Source: Cuneatibacter sp. NSJ-177 (lineage in GTDB: Bacteria > Bacillota > Clostridia > Lachnospirales > Lachnospiraceae). From it: a DNA stretch of 64,000 nucleotides. The position numbers and the translations under genes are program-made. The stretch is from positions 496,001 through 560,000 of the forward strand of contig NZ_JALIFO010000006.1 of the NCBI RefSeq assembly GCF_022867805.1. The letters are read 5' to 3'. The notes under the pieces were generated by a model. The model saw only the letters and a program-made list of their open reading frames with translations, was not told the origin of the DNA and ran no database searches. Of the stretch, positions 44,751 through 53,096 are shown one piece after another (position 1 is the stretch's first letter; every line of letters starts with the position of its first letter).

Positions 44751-46208
44751 ATGCTGATACAGGAGAATTTATCGTTGCAACAAAAATTAGAGATTCTGGC
44801 GGACGCCGCCAAATATGATGTGGCCTGCACGTCCAGCGGCGTGGACCGAAAAGGGCGGAAGGATGCGATGGGAAGCGCGGTTTCCTGCGGCATCTGCCAC
44901 AGCTTTGCGGCGGACGGCCGCTGCGTTTCGCTGCTGAAAATTCTCCTGACCAATGAATGTATTTACGACTGCAAATACTGTGTCAACCGCATCTCTAATG
45001 ATACGGTCCGCACTTCTTTTACGCCGGAAGAGATCTGTACTCTGACCATGGAGTTTTACCGGCGGAATTACATTGAGGGACTGTTTTTAAGTTCCGGAAT
45101 TCTGCGCACGCCGGACTACACGATGGAACAGATTTACCAGACCTTGTGGCAGCTTCGGGAAGTGCACCGGTTTTGGGGGTATATCCATGTCAAAGCGATC
45201 CCAGGAGCCGATCCGGCCCTGATCGAGCGGGTCGGCCATCTGGCGGACCGGATGAGCATCAACTTGGAGCTTCCCACCGGGGACGGATTGCGGAAGCTGG
45301 CGCCGGGAAAGACCAGGGAGAAGATCCTGACGCCGATGAGACAGATCCAGCACGGCATCCACGATAACCGGCTGAAGCTGGAGGATCAGAAACAGGAAAA
45401 AAAGATCTTTCTTCCCGGAACGCCGGAATCCGGAGGGGCTCCGGCCAAGGTGAAGAAAAAGGCCGGCCTGCCTGCTCCGAAGGGTATGCTCCGCTATGAA
45501 GAAAAGTCGAAATTTGTCCCGGCCGGGCAGAGCACGCAGATGATTATCGGGGCCACGCCGGAGACAGATCATCAAATCCTTTCGGTCACCGAGGCGCTTT
45601 ATCACAGATTTGAGTTGAAGCGCGTTTTCTTTTCCGCCTACACGGCGATCAATGACGATTCTTTCTTGCCCGCGCTTGGGACAAGGCCTCCGCTTCTAAG
45701 GGAGCACCGCCTCTATCAGGCGGATTGGCTGCTCCGGTTTTACGGCTTTGAGGCAGGGGAGCTTTTGACGGAAGAAAAGCCCTATTTTAATGAAGCTCTG
45801 GATCCGAAATGCGATTGGGCGCTGCGCCATCTGGAACTGTTTCCGGTGGAGGTGAACCGGGCCGATTACATGACACTTCTGCGGGTGCCGGGGATCGGGG
45901 TCAAGTCAGCCAAACGGATTTTACAGGCGAGGAGAAGCGCGAAGCTGGATTTCCCAGATTTGAAAAAGTTCGGCGTTGTCTTAAAGCGGGCTTCTTATTT
46001 TATTACCTGCGGCGGAAAGATGATGGGAAATACGCCGATTGAGGAGGACTTTCTGACCAGGGCGCTGACCGCAGAGGACCGGGTTAAAAACCAGCGGATC
46101 GCCAATGCCGGCGCATTCCGTCAGATGTCCCTGTTTGAGGATTTCCATGTGGAAAATCCATCGCCGGGGCCAGATGATGTTTGGAAGAGCCTAAGCGGCC
46201 AGCTCTAG
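44751..46208 (+). CDS. Putative DNA modification/repair radical SAM protein (TIGR03916-like)
   Basis: About 485 residues with the radical SAM cluster CX3CX2C in NECIYDCKYCVNRI, near residue 75, and a C-terminal helix-hairpin-helix (MTLLRVPGIGVKSAKRILQA) typical of DNA-binding repair proteins. The N-terminal SSGVDRKG-x-x-DAMGSAVS-CGICHSF region is as I recall for the rSAM_link_UDG family. That family normally occurs with the TIGR03915 protein, present 8 bases downstream, and with a uracil-DNA glycosylase, which is not here. The ATG at 44751 is preferred over the GTG at 44742. Confidence 0.88.
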   Translation: MLIQENLSLQQKLEILADAAKYDVACTSSGVDRKGRKDAMGSAVSCGICHSFAADGRCVSLLKILLTNECIYDCKYCVNRISNDTVRTSFTPEEICTLTMEFYRRNYIEGLFLSSGILRTPDYTMEQIYQTLWQLREVHRFWGYIHVKAIPGADPALIERVGHLADRMSINLELPTGDGLRKLAPGKTREKILTPMRQIQHGIHDNRLKLEDQKQEKKIFLPGTPESGGAPAKVKKKAGLPAPKGMLRYEEKSKFVPAGQSTQMIIGATPETDHQILSVTEALYHRFELKRVFFSAYTAINDDSFLPALGTRPPLLREHRLYQADWLLRFYGFEAGELLTEEKPYFNEALDPKCDWALRHLELFPVEVNRADYMTLLRVPGIGVKSAKRILQARRSAKLDFPDLKKFGVVLKRASYFITCGGKMMGNTPIEEDFLTRALTAEDRVKNQRIANAGAFRQMSLFEDFHVENPSPGPDDVWKSLSGQL

Positions 46209-46216
46209 GAGGAAAC

Positions 46217-46990
46217 ATGGAAAACGAGTGGGAAAAGACCATCTATGTCTGCGGAGAGGAACTGGAATCCATACTGACGGCGGTTTACGATGCCTGGGCA
46301 TCCCGAAAGGGCCATTCCAGGGTTAAAATAGAGATGGAAAAAGAAGATACGATGGAGCTTTTCGCTACCTATGTTCCGGTAAAGCAGGATCCGGAGAAAG
46401 CGGAGAAGGTGATGCGCTCGATCCGAAGGAAGATCGGGGAGGAAGCCTGGTCGATGGTATATCGGGCGGCGCTTTCCGAGCATGAGAGCAGGGCGGATGA
46501 TATCTATCGTTTTTTGATCGGTGGTTTTTACTATGGGCCCAAGGCTCTGAAAATGTTGGCGGAGCCTGCCGTCTACCGTCTGATGGAACTGAACCGAGCG
46601 GTGGGGAACGAGTCTCATTTTTTTAAAGAGTTTCTCCGGTTTGACGAACGGGAGGGACATGTGCTTTTTGGCCGGATCCGCCCAAAAAACAATGTCCTTT
46701 CTTTAGTTATGCCGCACTTTGCCGATCGGCTCCCGAAGGAAAATTTTCTGATTCTGGATACCGGACGGGCATCGGCAGGCGTCCACCCGGCCGGAAGAGA
46801 GTGGTATCTGACCAGCCTCAAACCGGAGGCGGCGGAGGCGTTGATGGCCGCCAAATCCGACGGCTACCGGGATCTTTGGAAGACCTTTTACCAGGCGATC
46901 GCCATTGAAGAACGGAAGAATCCGAAACTGCAGCGGAACATGATGCCTCTGCGCTACCGGGAGTATATGACCGAATTTTTGGAGGACTAG
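46217..46990 (+). CDS. TIGR03915-family putative DNA repair partner
   Basis: A 257-residue protein starting MENEWEKTIYVCGEELESIL with AVYDAWASRKGHS, and further FDEREGHVLFGRIRPKNNVL and RQNMMPLRYREYMTEFLED-like end. These are features of the TIGR03915/DUF4130 family, the standing partner of the radical SAM protein upstream. AGGAGG precedes the ATG. Its biochemical role is not established. The pair is likely one operon. Confidence 0.88.
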   Translation: MENEWEKTIYVCGEELESILTAVYDAWASRKGHSRVKIEMEKEDTMELFATYVPVKQDPEKAEKVMRSIRRKIGEEAWSMVYRAALSEHESRADDIYRFLIGGFYYGPKALKMLAEPAVYRLMELNRAVGNESHFFKEFLRFDEREGHVLFGRIRPKNNVLSLVMPHFADRLPKENFLILDTGRASAGVHPAGREWYLTSLKPEAAEALMAAKSDGYRDLWKTFYQAIAIEERKNPKLQRNMMPLRYREYMTEFLED

Positions 46991-47118
46991 AAGGTGTCTC
47001 CTATTTGGTCATGATCTCTTGATAAAAAGCGATCCAACCAATTCAACCACGAAGACTCTTAGGATTATATCGCAAAAAACCAAAAAAGTTTTGCATATTT
47101 TGTTATACCTAGAACCAT

Positions 47119-47147
47119 TTGCAAGACGACTTCTTTTATGTTAAACT
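47119..47147 (+). promoter_or_regulatory. Promoter of the deo operon
   Basis: TTGCAA, 17-base spacer, TAAACT, leaving a structured leader of about 170 bases. Confidence 0.7.
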
Positions 47148-47170
47148 ATTTTTTATAGCTATGAAAAAAA

Positions 47171-47288
47171 TGGGGAGACAGTCCCCAAGCGAGAAGGAGC
47201 GAAGCGGAATCTCGCTTTGAGCGCTGCGGACTGGGCTCTGGCTGGTCCAATAAAATTGAAACAGGATTGTGACGCCAACTTCATTGGC
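47171..47288 (+). promoter_or_regulatory. Structured 5' leader of the deoB operon
   Basis: Hairpins in order: TGGGGA / TCCCCA (47171-47187), perfect 8-bp AAGCGAGA / TCTCGCTT (47187-47217), a weaker GGAC / GTCC pair (47228-47248), and GCCAA / TTGGC (47274-47288). It does not match the purine or 2'-deoxyguanosine riboswitch cores that I know. It could bind a ligand or a protein, or be protective; unassigned. Confidence 0.5.
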
Positions 47289-47322
47289 ATAAGAAAAAGG
47301 ATTCATGGAAGGATGTGAAAAC

Positions 47323-48492
47323 ATGAAACGTGTCTTTTTGATTGTACTGGACAGCTTCGGCGTAGGAGAAATGCCGGATGCTGCCGATTTCGGGGATAAG
47401 GGAAGCAATACGTTGGCCGCAGTGTCGCGGGGAAAAGGCTTTGCCATGCCGAATATGGCGAAACTCGGACTTTTTTCCATCGACGGAGTGACTGTTGGCC
47501 CCGCGGTCGAAAATCCGGAGGGAGTCTTCGGGCGGTGCGCCGAGGCTTCCAAGGGCAAGGATACCACCACCGGCCATTGGGAGATTTCCGGAATCGTATC
47601 GAAAAAGCCGATGCCGACATTTCCGGACGGCTTCCCGGAAGAACTGCTGAACAAATTGTCGGAAGCTACGGGAAGAGGGATCCTCTGTAACCGTCCCTAT
47701 TCCGGTACGGCTGTCATACAAGATTATGGCGAAGAACATGTGAAGACGGGGGATTTAATTGTCTATACCTCCGCGGACAGCGTGCTCCAGATTGCAGCCC
47801 ATGAATCCGTGGTGCCGGTGGAGACCTTGTATGAATACTGCCGCATGGCGCGGAAGATCTGTCAGGGGCCTTGGGCGGTGGGCCGCGTGATTGCCAGACC
47901 TTTCGAGGGAGAGCCGGGACATTTTACCCGGACGTCCCGGAGGCATGATTTTTCTTTGGAACCGCCGGAGAACACGATGTTGGACTGGATCCGCGAGGAC
48001 GGAAAAACCGTGCTTGCAGTGGGAAAGATCCGGGATATCTTTGCCGGGCGGGGCATCAGCGAATTTGTTTTTACCGGTGGAAATCAGGAAGGAATAGAGA
48101 AAACTCTTACTTACATGGACCGGGATTTCGAGGGGCTGTGTTTTACCAATCTGGTGGATTTTGATATGCTGTACGGCCATCGGAACGATGTGGACGGCTA
48201 TGCGGCTGCCCTGACGTATTTTGACAGCCGGCTCCCGGAGCTGCTTGCGAAATTGAGGGAAGAGGATCTGCTTTTGATTACGGCCGACCATGGCTGCGAT
48301 CCCTCGACAAAGTCCACCGACCATTCCAGGGAATACATTCCCATCGTGATGGCGGGGGCTCCTTTAAAAGCAGGTGTGAACTTAGGAACCAGGAGTACGT
48401 TCGCTGATATTGGCGCGACCGTCCTCGATTATCTTCACGTGCCCGGAGAGACAGCGGGCGTCAGTTTTTATCAACAGATCCAAAAGAACTAG
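47323..48492 (+). CDS. deoB: Phosphopentomutase
   Basis: A 389-residue metalloenzyme of the alkaline-phosphatase superfamily that interconverts (deoxy)ribose-1- and -5-phosphate. The start KRVFLIVLDSFGVGEMPDAA, the active-site threonine region KGKDTTTGHWEISG and TADHGCDPSTKSTDHSRE metal site are all present. It links nucleoside phosphorolysis to deoC. The ATG at 47323 is chosen for its AAGGA site. Confidence 0.97.
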   Translation: MKRVFLIVLDSFGVGEMPDAADFGDKGSNTLAAVSRGKGFAMPNMAKLGLFSIDGVTVGPAVENPEGVFGRCAEASKGKDTTTGHWEISGIVSKKPMPTFPDGFPEELLNKLSEATGRGILCNRPYSGTAVIQDYGEEHVKTGDLIVYTSADSVLQIAAHESVVPVETLYEYCRMARKICQGPWAVGRVIARPFEGEPGHFTRTSRRHDFSLEPPENTMLDWIREDGKTVLAVGKIRDIFAGRGISEFVFTGGNQEGIEKTLTYMDRDFEGLCFTNLVDFDMLYGHRNDVDGYAAALTYFDSRLPELLAKLREEDLLLITADHGCDPSTKSTDHSREYIPIVMAGAPLKAGVNLGTRSTFADIGATVLDYLHVPGETAGVSFYQQIQKN

Positions 48493-48507
48493 GAAGGAGA
48501 CTGGAGT

Positions 48508-49164
48508 ATGGATAAGAAAGAAGTTTTGCGGAAGGTAGATCACACCTTGCTAAGCTCCACAGCGACCTGGCAGGAAATCCAGCAGCTTTGTGATGATGCG
48601 ATCACCTATGAAACAGCCTCCGTCTGTATCCCGCCCTCTTATGTGAAGCGGGTGAAAGATTATGTGGGAAACCGTCTGCGGATCGGAACCGTGGTTGGTT
48701 TTCCCAACGGTTACAGCACCACGTCGGTTAAGGCCTTTGAGGCGGATGACGCGCTGAAAAAGGGCGCGGATGAACTGGATATGGTCATCAATCTGGGAAA
48801 CGTGAAAAACGGGGACGACACCAGCATTTATAATGAGATCCGGACGCTGAAGATGCTTTGCGGGCAGAGAGTGCTTAAGGTAATCGTCGAGACCTGTTTC
48901 TTGACTCAGGAAGAAAAAATCCGGCTCTGCCGTGTGGTCACCGAGGCAGGCGCCGATTTTATCAAAACCTCCACCGGTTTTGGCCCCGGCGGAGCCACCT
49001 TTGAAGATGTGGCGCTGTTTGCCGAACACGTGGGACCGGGAGTCCGGATTAAGGCAGCCGGAGGAATTCGTTCCTTTGAGGACGCGGAGGAATTGATCCG
49101 CCTTGGCGCATCTCGCCTTGGCACCAGTCGCCTGGTGAAGCTGATGAAGGAGAAAAAGGGATGA
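48508..49164 (+). CDS. deoC: Deoxyribose-phosphate aldolase
   Basis: A 218-residue class I aldolase that splits deoxyribose-5-phosphate into acetaldehyde and glyceraldehyde-3-phosphate. The Schiff-base lysine is in DFIKTSTGF and [22 protein letters not shown] and [11 protein letters not shown] are typical. It sits 15 bases after deoB and overlaps cdd by ATGA. Confidence 0.97.
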   Translation: MDKKEVLRKVDHTLLSSTATWQEIQQLCDDAITYETASVCIPPSYVKRVKDYVGNRLRIGTVVGFPNGYSTTSVKAFEADDALKKGADELDMVINLGNVKNGDDTSIYNEIRTLKMLCGQRVLKVIVETCFLTQEEKIRLCRVVTEAGADFIKTSTGFGPGGATFEDVALFAEHVGPGVRIKAAGGIRSFEDAEELIRLGASRLGTSRLVKLMKEKKG

Positions 49165-49595
49165 ACCAAAAGGCATTGGTTGAGGCCGCCTTTGCCATGC
49201 TCCCGAAAGCGTACGCTCCTTATTCCCATTTTCACGTCGGCGCGGCTCTCCTGACCAAAGACGGGGAAGTATTCACCGGCTGCAACGTGGAGAACGCCAG
49301 CTATGGGGCGGCGATCTGTGCCGAACGGACGGCTTTTGTCAAAGCGGTCAGTGAGGGAAAAAGGGAGTTTCAGGCGATCGCAGTGGTCGGCGGGAGAGAG
49401 GGAGCCGTGGCGGATTTCACGCCTCCCTGCGGGATCTGCCGCCAGGTAATGGCGGAGTTTGGCGGGCCGGATTTTCAGATTTTGCTGGCGAAATCCCCGG
49501 AGGAAATCCGCTGCCTGACTTTGGCGGAACTGCTTCCGGAGGCTTTTGGCGGAGCGCAGCTGGAAAAGGAGGATGGTTCCGATGCGGATGTATGA
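49161..49595 (+). CDS. cdd: Cytidine deaminase
   Basis: A 144-residue zinc enzyme with the binding residues in [19 protein letters not shown] (catalytic Glu) and PPCGICRQV. It deaminates cytidine and deoxycytidine to feed the pyrimidine nucleoside phosphorylase downstream. It overlaps deoC by four bases and the next gene by 14. Length is normal for the homotetrameric type. Confidence 0.97.
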   Translation: MNQKALVEAAFAMLPKAYAPYSHFHVGAALLTKDGEVFTGCNVENASYGAAICAERTAFVKAVSEGKREFQAIAVVGGREGAVADFTPPCGICRQVMAEFGGPDFQILLAKSPEEIRCLTLAELLPEAFGGAQLEKEDGSDADV

Positions 49596-50904
49596 TCTGA
49601 TTGAAAAGAAGAAACGAGGAGAGGCTCTGACCGAAGCGGAGATTTCGTACATGGTCCAGGGGTTCGTGGAGGGAGAGATCCCGGATTATCAGATGTCCGC
49701 CATGCTGATGGCGATCTGCTTTCAGGGGATGACCCCGGACGAAACCTCGGCGCTGACCCTTTCGATGGAGCATTCCGGGGATGTGATGGATCTCTCCCCG
49801 ATTCAGGGATGCAAAGTGGATAAACACAGCACCGGCGGCGTCGGAGACAAGACGACCTTGATTTTGGCCCCCATCGTAGCCGCCTGCGGCGGCCGCGTCG
49901 CAAAAATGTCGGGCCGGGGACTGGGCCATACCGGCGGCACCATTGATAAATTAGAGTCGATTCCTGGATTTTGTACCTCTTTAGACCGGGAGGAATTTTT
50001 CCGAATCGTGAACGAGACCGGGCTCTGTGTCATCGGCCAGACCGGAAATCTGGTTCCGGCGGATAAGAAGCTCTATGCCCTGCGGGATGTGACGGCAACG
50101 GTGGACTGCATCCCTCTGATCGCGTCCTCCATCATGAGCAAGAAATTGGCGGCCGGGAGCGATGCGATTTTGCTGGATGTAAAAACCGGAAGCGGGGCCT
50201 TTATGAAGACACCGGAGGAAGCGGCGAAGCTGGCGGAAGCCATGGTTTCCATTGGAACCGCGGCCGGCCGCCGGGTGGTGGCCATGATCACGGAGATGGA
50301 TATTCCCCTGGGCCGCATGGTCGGCAATGCGCTGGAAGTGTCGGAGGCCATCGCAGTCTTAAAAGGCGGCGGGCCGGAGGATTTGGCGGAAGTCTGCCGG
50401 ACCCTTGCGGCGGAGATGCTGATTTTGGCCGGAAAAGCGGAGCCGGGGACGGCCGCCCGCAAGGTGGAAGAGACCATTTCGAGCGGCAGGGCGCTGGACC
50501 GGTTGAAGGCGATGATCAAGGCCCAGGGCGGAGACTCCTCCGTGGCAGATCATCCGGAGCGTCTGCCCAAAGCTCTTTTTCACCATGAGGTAAAGGCGCC
50601 TGCAGGCGGCTATGTAAATCATATGGACGCAGAAGGGATCGGCCTGGCCTCCATGATGCTGGGAGCCGGGAGAAGCCGGAAGGAGGACGTCCTCGATTAC
50701 GGGGCTGGTGTGGAGCTTGTAAAAAAGACCGGGGATGCCGTAAAAGCGGGGGAAATCTTGGCGGTGCTCTGGGCGGGAAACGAAGGGCTTTTTGCGGAGG
50801 CGGAGGCTCGTCTCCTTTCTTCCTATGAAATCAGCGGATGCCGTCCGGCGCTTCGTAAACGGATTTTAGCGAAAACCGATGTCAATGGCACCCGGTTCTT
50901 TTGA
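49582..50904 (+). CDS. Pyrimidine-nucleoside phosphorylase
   Basis: A 440-residue enzyme of the thymidine/pyrimidine phosphorylase family (DeoA/Pdp) that releases the base and deoxyribose-1-phosphate. KHSTGGVGDKTTLILAPIVA, GRGLGHTGGTIDKLESIPGF and LDVKTGSGAFMKTPEEA are conserved signatures. The ATG at 49582 follows AAAGGAGG inside cdd. Together with deoB, deoC and cdd it forms a full deoxypyrimidine catabolic operon. Confidence 0.96.
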   Translation: MRMYDLIEKKKRGEALTEAEISYMVQGFVEGEIPDYQMSAMLMAICFQGMTPDETSALTLSMEHSGDVMDLSPIQGCKVDKHSTGGVGDKTTLILAPIVAACGGRVAKMSGRGLGHTGGTIDKLESIPGFCTSLDREEFFRIVNETGLCVIGQTGNLVPADKKLYALRDVTATVDCIPLIASSIMSKKLAAGSDAILLDVKTGSGAFMKTPEEAAKLAEAMVSIGTAAGRRVVAMITEMDIPLGRMVGNALEVSEAIAVLKGGGPEDLAEVCRTLAAEMLILAGKAEPGTAARKVEETISSGRALDRLKAMIKAQGGDSSVADHPERLPKALFHHEVKAPAGGYVNHMDAEGIGLASMMLGAGRSRKEDVLDYGAGVELVKKTGDAVKAGEILAVLWAGNEGLFAEAEARLLSSYEISGCRPALRKRILAKTDVNGTRFF

Positions 50905-51026
50905 GCTGTAAATGTTATGAAAATTCAGCAGGCCATCCGCAAAAATTTTTGTTCCTAGGATGATTCCTGCCGGTTATCGTTAACTTGAATTGTAGCTGCA
51001 AACCCAAAATCAGGAAGGAAAATCAG

Positions 51027-51055
51027 TTGTAGAAACAGATTTTTTGTGATATACT
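51027..51055 (+). promoter_or_regulatory. Promoter of the 6S RNA gene
   Basis: TTGTAG, 17-base spacer, TATACT; start near 51062. Confidence 0.75.
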
Positions 51056-51061
51056 ATCTAC

Positions 51062-51252
51062 TGGAAACAGAGTACGCTTTGTTTTCACTCAAGGAAACAG
51101 AAATAAATTTTTCCTGGGGTGTTCGCACATTCCTGTATTTTTGAACCTACATGTTGACCTTCGGGATTCCTATATTGCCGCATCGATGTCAGGCCTCCTT
51201 TGAGTGGAAGGCAGGAATGCGTGCTGCGGTTACCCACCTAGCTTTGCTAGGA
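51062..51252 (+). ncRNA. ssrS: 6S RNA
   Basis: A rod-like RNA: closing stem AGTACGC (51071-51077) / GCGTGCT (51219-51225), next stem TTTTCACTCAAGGA (51082-51095) / TCCTTTGAGTGGAA (51196-51209), and a central region with CTGGGGTGTTCG and TGAACCTACATGTT, which are conserved features of Firmicutes 6S RNA. It mimics an open promoter and holds sigma-A RNA polymerase. A small CCTAGC / GCTAGG hairpin (51237-51251) follows and may end transcription. Boundaries are approximate. Confidence 0.82.
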
Positions 51253-51315
51253 GTCAAAAAACAGGAAAACGGCATTCTGGGAATTGAAAACAAGCGGCGA
51301 AACAAGCTGCACGAA

Positions 51316-51359
51316 GAATAGAAAACAGCGGATGCAGCAGCTTCCGCTGTTTTCTATTC
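51316..51359. terminator. Perfect 16-bp hairpin downstream of the 6S RNA
   Basis: GAATAGAAAACAGCGG / CCGCTGTTTTCTATTC with a 12-base loop. The loop contains GCAGCTT, complementary to AAGCTGC at 51304-51310, so an alternative pairing is possible. There is no T-tract. Confidence 0.6.
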
Positions 51360-51434
51360 CGGTGGTATGCCTAGCGGCAACGGCGTCCGCCGCGAACGGA
51401 AAAATATTTGCGATCCTGACTTCTAGGATCGGTC

Positions 51435-51479
51435 AAGCCTTCATACCTTGTCTTTAAGACAGGATATGGAGGCTTTTTT
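51435..51479 (+). promoter_or_regulatory. Terminator-like hairpin enclosing the spoIID-like ribosome-binding site
   Basis: AAGCCTTCATACCTTGTC / GACAGGATATGGAGGCTT pairs in 17 of 18 positions and is followed by TTTTTT directly before the ATG at 51480. The GGAGG Shine-Dalgarno is inside the 3' arm. Two smaller hairpins lie just upstream (GCGGC / GCCGC and CGATCCT / AGGATCG). Confidence 0.7.
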
Positions 51480-52934
51480 ATGCGTTATCCCGGAAGAAGA
51501 AAGAAGAGCGGAGGAATGGTTTTTCCGGCGGTTGCCGCCTTGCTTATTGTTACGGCTGCCATTAATTTCTGGTTTGGCTCAGAGACGGCCGGCGCCGGAG
51601 AGGAGAGCAGCGAGGCGGTCACGGAAAACACGAATCCCTCCGGGAACGGGGAAGAGACACAGACTTCCCAGGAAGATGGACAGGACCAGCAGCCGCAGGA
51701 CGAGCCGCAGGCGGCGGTGATCCGTGTCGCCTTGTTTGGTGATGACTACGGTTCCCTGTATCAGGAAGAAATCCGGATCAGTTCATCGGAAGCCTACACG
51801 CTGAGCTGGAACGGCGGGGAGCGGCAGATGCCTGGAGACTCTATTTTGACTCTGGCGCCGTCCGACGAGTGTTTTGCGGGCGGATCGGCCCGCATCCGGG
51901 GAACCGCCGGACTGCAGCTTTTGAGTTCCCATCGGGAATGCGGCTATCCTCTTTATCCAGGGGAGATGGAAGTGATTCCCGCAGAGGGGAAATTAGCGGT
52001 CGTCAATGAGGTATCCCTGGAAGATTATCTCTGTCTGGTCGTGCCGGGAGAGATGCCGGTTTCCTACGGGCTGGAAGCTTTGAAGGTCCAGGCGGTCTGC
52101 GCCAGAAGCTATGCCTGGTGCCAGATGCAGGGGTACGGCGTTCCGGCGCTGAACGCTCATGTCGATGACAGCACCAATTTTCAGGTTTACAACAACCAGG
52201 ATTCCAGTGAGAAGGCCGACGAGGCGGTGAGGGCCACGGCAGGACAGGTGCTGAACTATCAGGGGGAGACGGTCAACACGTATTATTATTCTTCTTCCTG
52301 CGGCTCTTCTACGGATATGGATGTCTGGAAATCGGACCCGGCGGAATACCCTTATTTCCCGGCGGCCTGCCTCAACGCTTCGCGGGATACACCGGATCTG
52401 ACCGACGAAGCGGCATTCCGCCAATTCATTGACGATCATACGGACAGCTTTGACCAGGAAGACGGCTTTTACCGGTGGCAGGTGGATCTTCCGAAAGACG
52501 CGCTGGAGAGCTCCGTCAACAAATATTTGACGGGACACAAAATGTCGTCGGTGGGTGAGATCGCGGCGCTGGAGGTGACGGAGAGAGGGGCAGGCGGTAT
52601 CATTCGGGAACTGACCGTGACCGGGAGTGAGGGAAAGGCGGTTTTGAGCCGGCAGGAAGCGGTCCGCAAGGCGCTGGGGAATTCTTCGATGGAAATTACC
52701 CAGCACACCGGCTATGTCGTGAAGGGGTGGTCCATGCTTCCCAGCGCATTTTTCTACCTGGAACGGCTGGAGGAAAACGGATCTCTCAGCGGCTACCGGC
52801 TCCACGGAGGAGGCTACGGACACGGCGTCGGCATGAGTCAAAGCGGAGCGGGCGGGATGGCGGAAGCCGGATACACCTACGATGGGATATTATCCTATTT
52901 TTATCCGGGAACGGAGCTATTCCATATTTATTGA
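51480..52934 (+). CDS. SpoIID/LytB-domain protein
   Basis: A 484-residue protein with one N-terminal helix (FPAVAALLIVTAAINFWF), an acidic Gln/Glu-rich linker of about 55 residues, and a SpoIID domain with the catalytic glutamate in VPGEMPVSYGLEALKVQAVC, plus VNTYYYSSSCGSSTD and HGGGYGHGVGMSQSGAGGMA near the C terminus. SpoIID is a peptidoglycan lytic transglycosylase acting in forespore engulfment; relatives act in general wall turnover. It is longer than B. subtilis SpoIID (about 340 residues) because of the linker. Its start is sequestered in the terminator-like hairpin above. Confidence 0.92.
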   Translation: MRYPGRRKKSGGMVFPAVAALLIVTAAINFWFGSETAGAGEESSEAVTENTNPSGNGEETQTSQEDGQDQQPQDEPQAAVIRVALFGDDYGSLYQEEIRISSSEAYTLSWNGGERQMPGDSILTLAPSDECFAGGSARIRGTAGLQLLSSHRECGYPLYPGEMEVIPAEGKLAVVNEVSLEDYLCLVVPGEMPVSYGLEALKVQAVCARSYAWCQMQGYGVPALNAHVDDSTNFQVYNNQDSSEKADEAVRATAGQVLNYQGETVNTYYYSSSCGSSTDMDVWKSDPAEYPYFPAACLNASRDTPDLTDEAAFRQFIDDHTDSFDQEDGFYRWQVDLPKDALESSVNKYLTGHKMSSVGEIAALEVTERGAGGIIRELTVTGSEGKAVLSRQEAVRKALGNSSMEITQHTGYVVKGWSMLPSAFFYLERLEENGSLSGYRLHGGGYGHGVGMSQSGAGGMAEAGYTYDGILSYFYPGTELFHIY

Positions 52935-52996
52935 ATTTTTATATCATTTCATTTAAAAAAAGAAGGCAGACAGATCGTCGAATTTTATTTGTATTA

Positions 52997-53025
52997 TTGA
53001 CATGATTCCCTATTTGGCATATAAT
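52997..53025 (+). promoter_or_regulatory. Consensus promoter of icd
   Basis: TTGACA, 17-base spacer, TATAAT: a full sigma-A consensus, fitting a strongly expressed gene. Confidence 0.9.
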
Positions 53026-53096
53026 CAAGACGTACTATAGGCCGGCCAAAAAATACAAAAAACCAATCGGCCTGTAAAATAAGGAGGATGATTCCA

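Noticed and set aside
47155-47322. Purine or 2'-deoxyguanosine riboswitch before deoB
   Set aside because: The conserved core for these classes is not visible, although the leader is structured.
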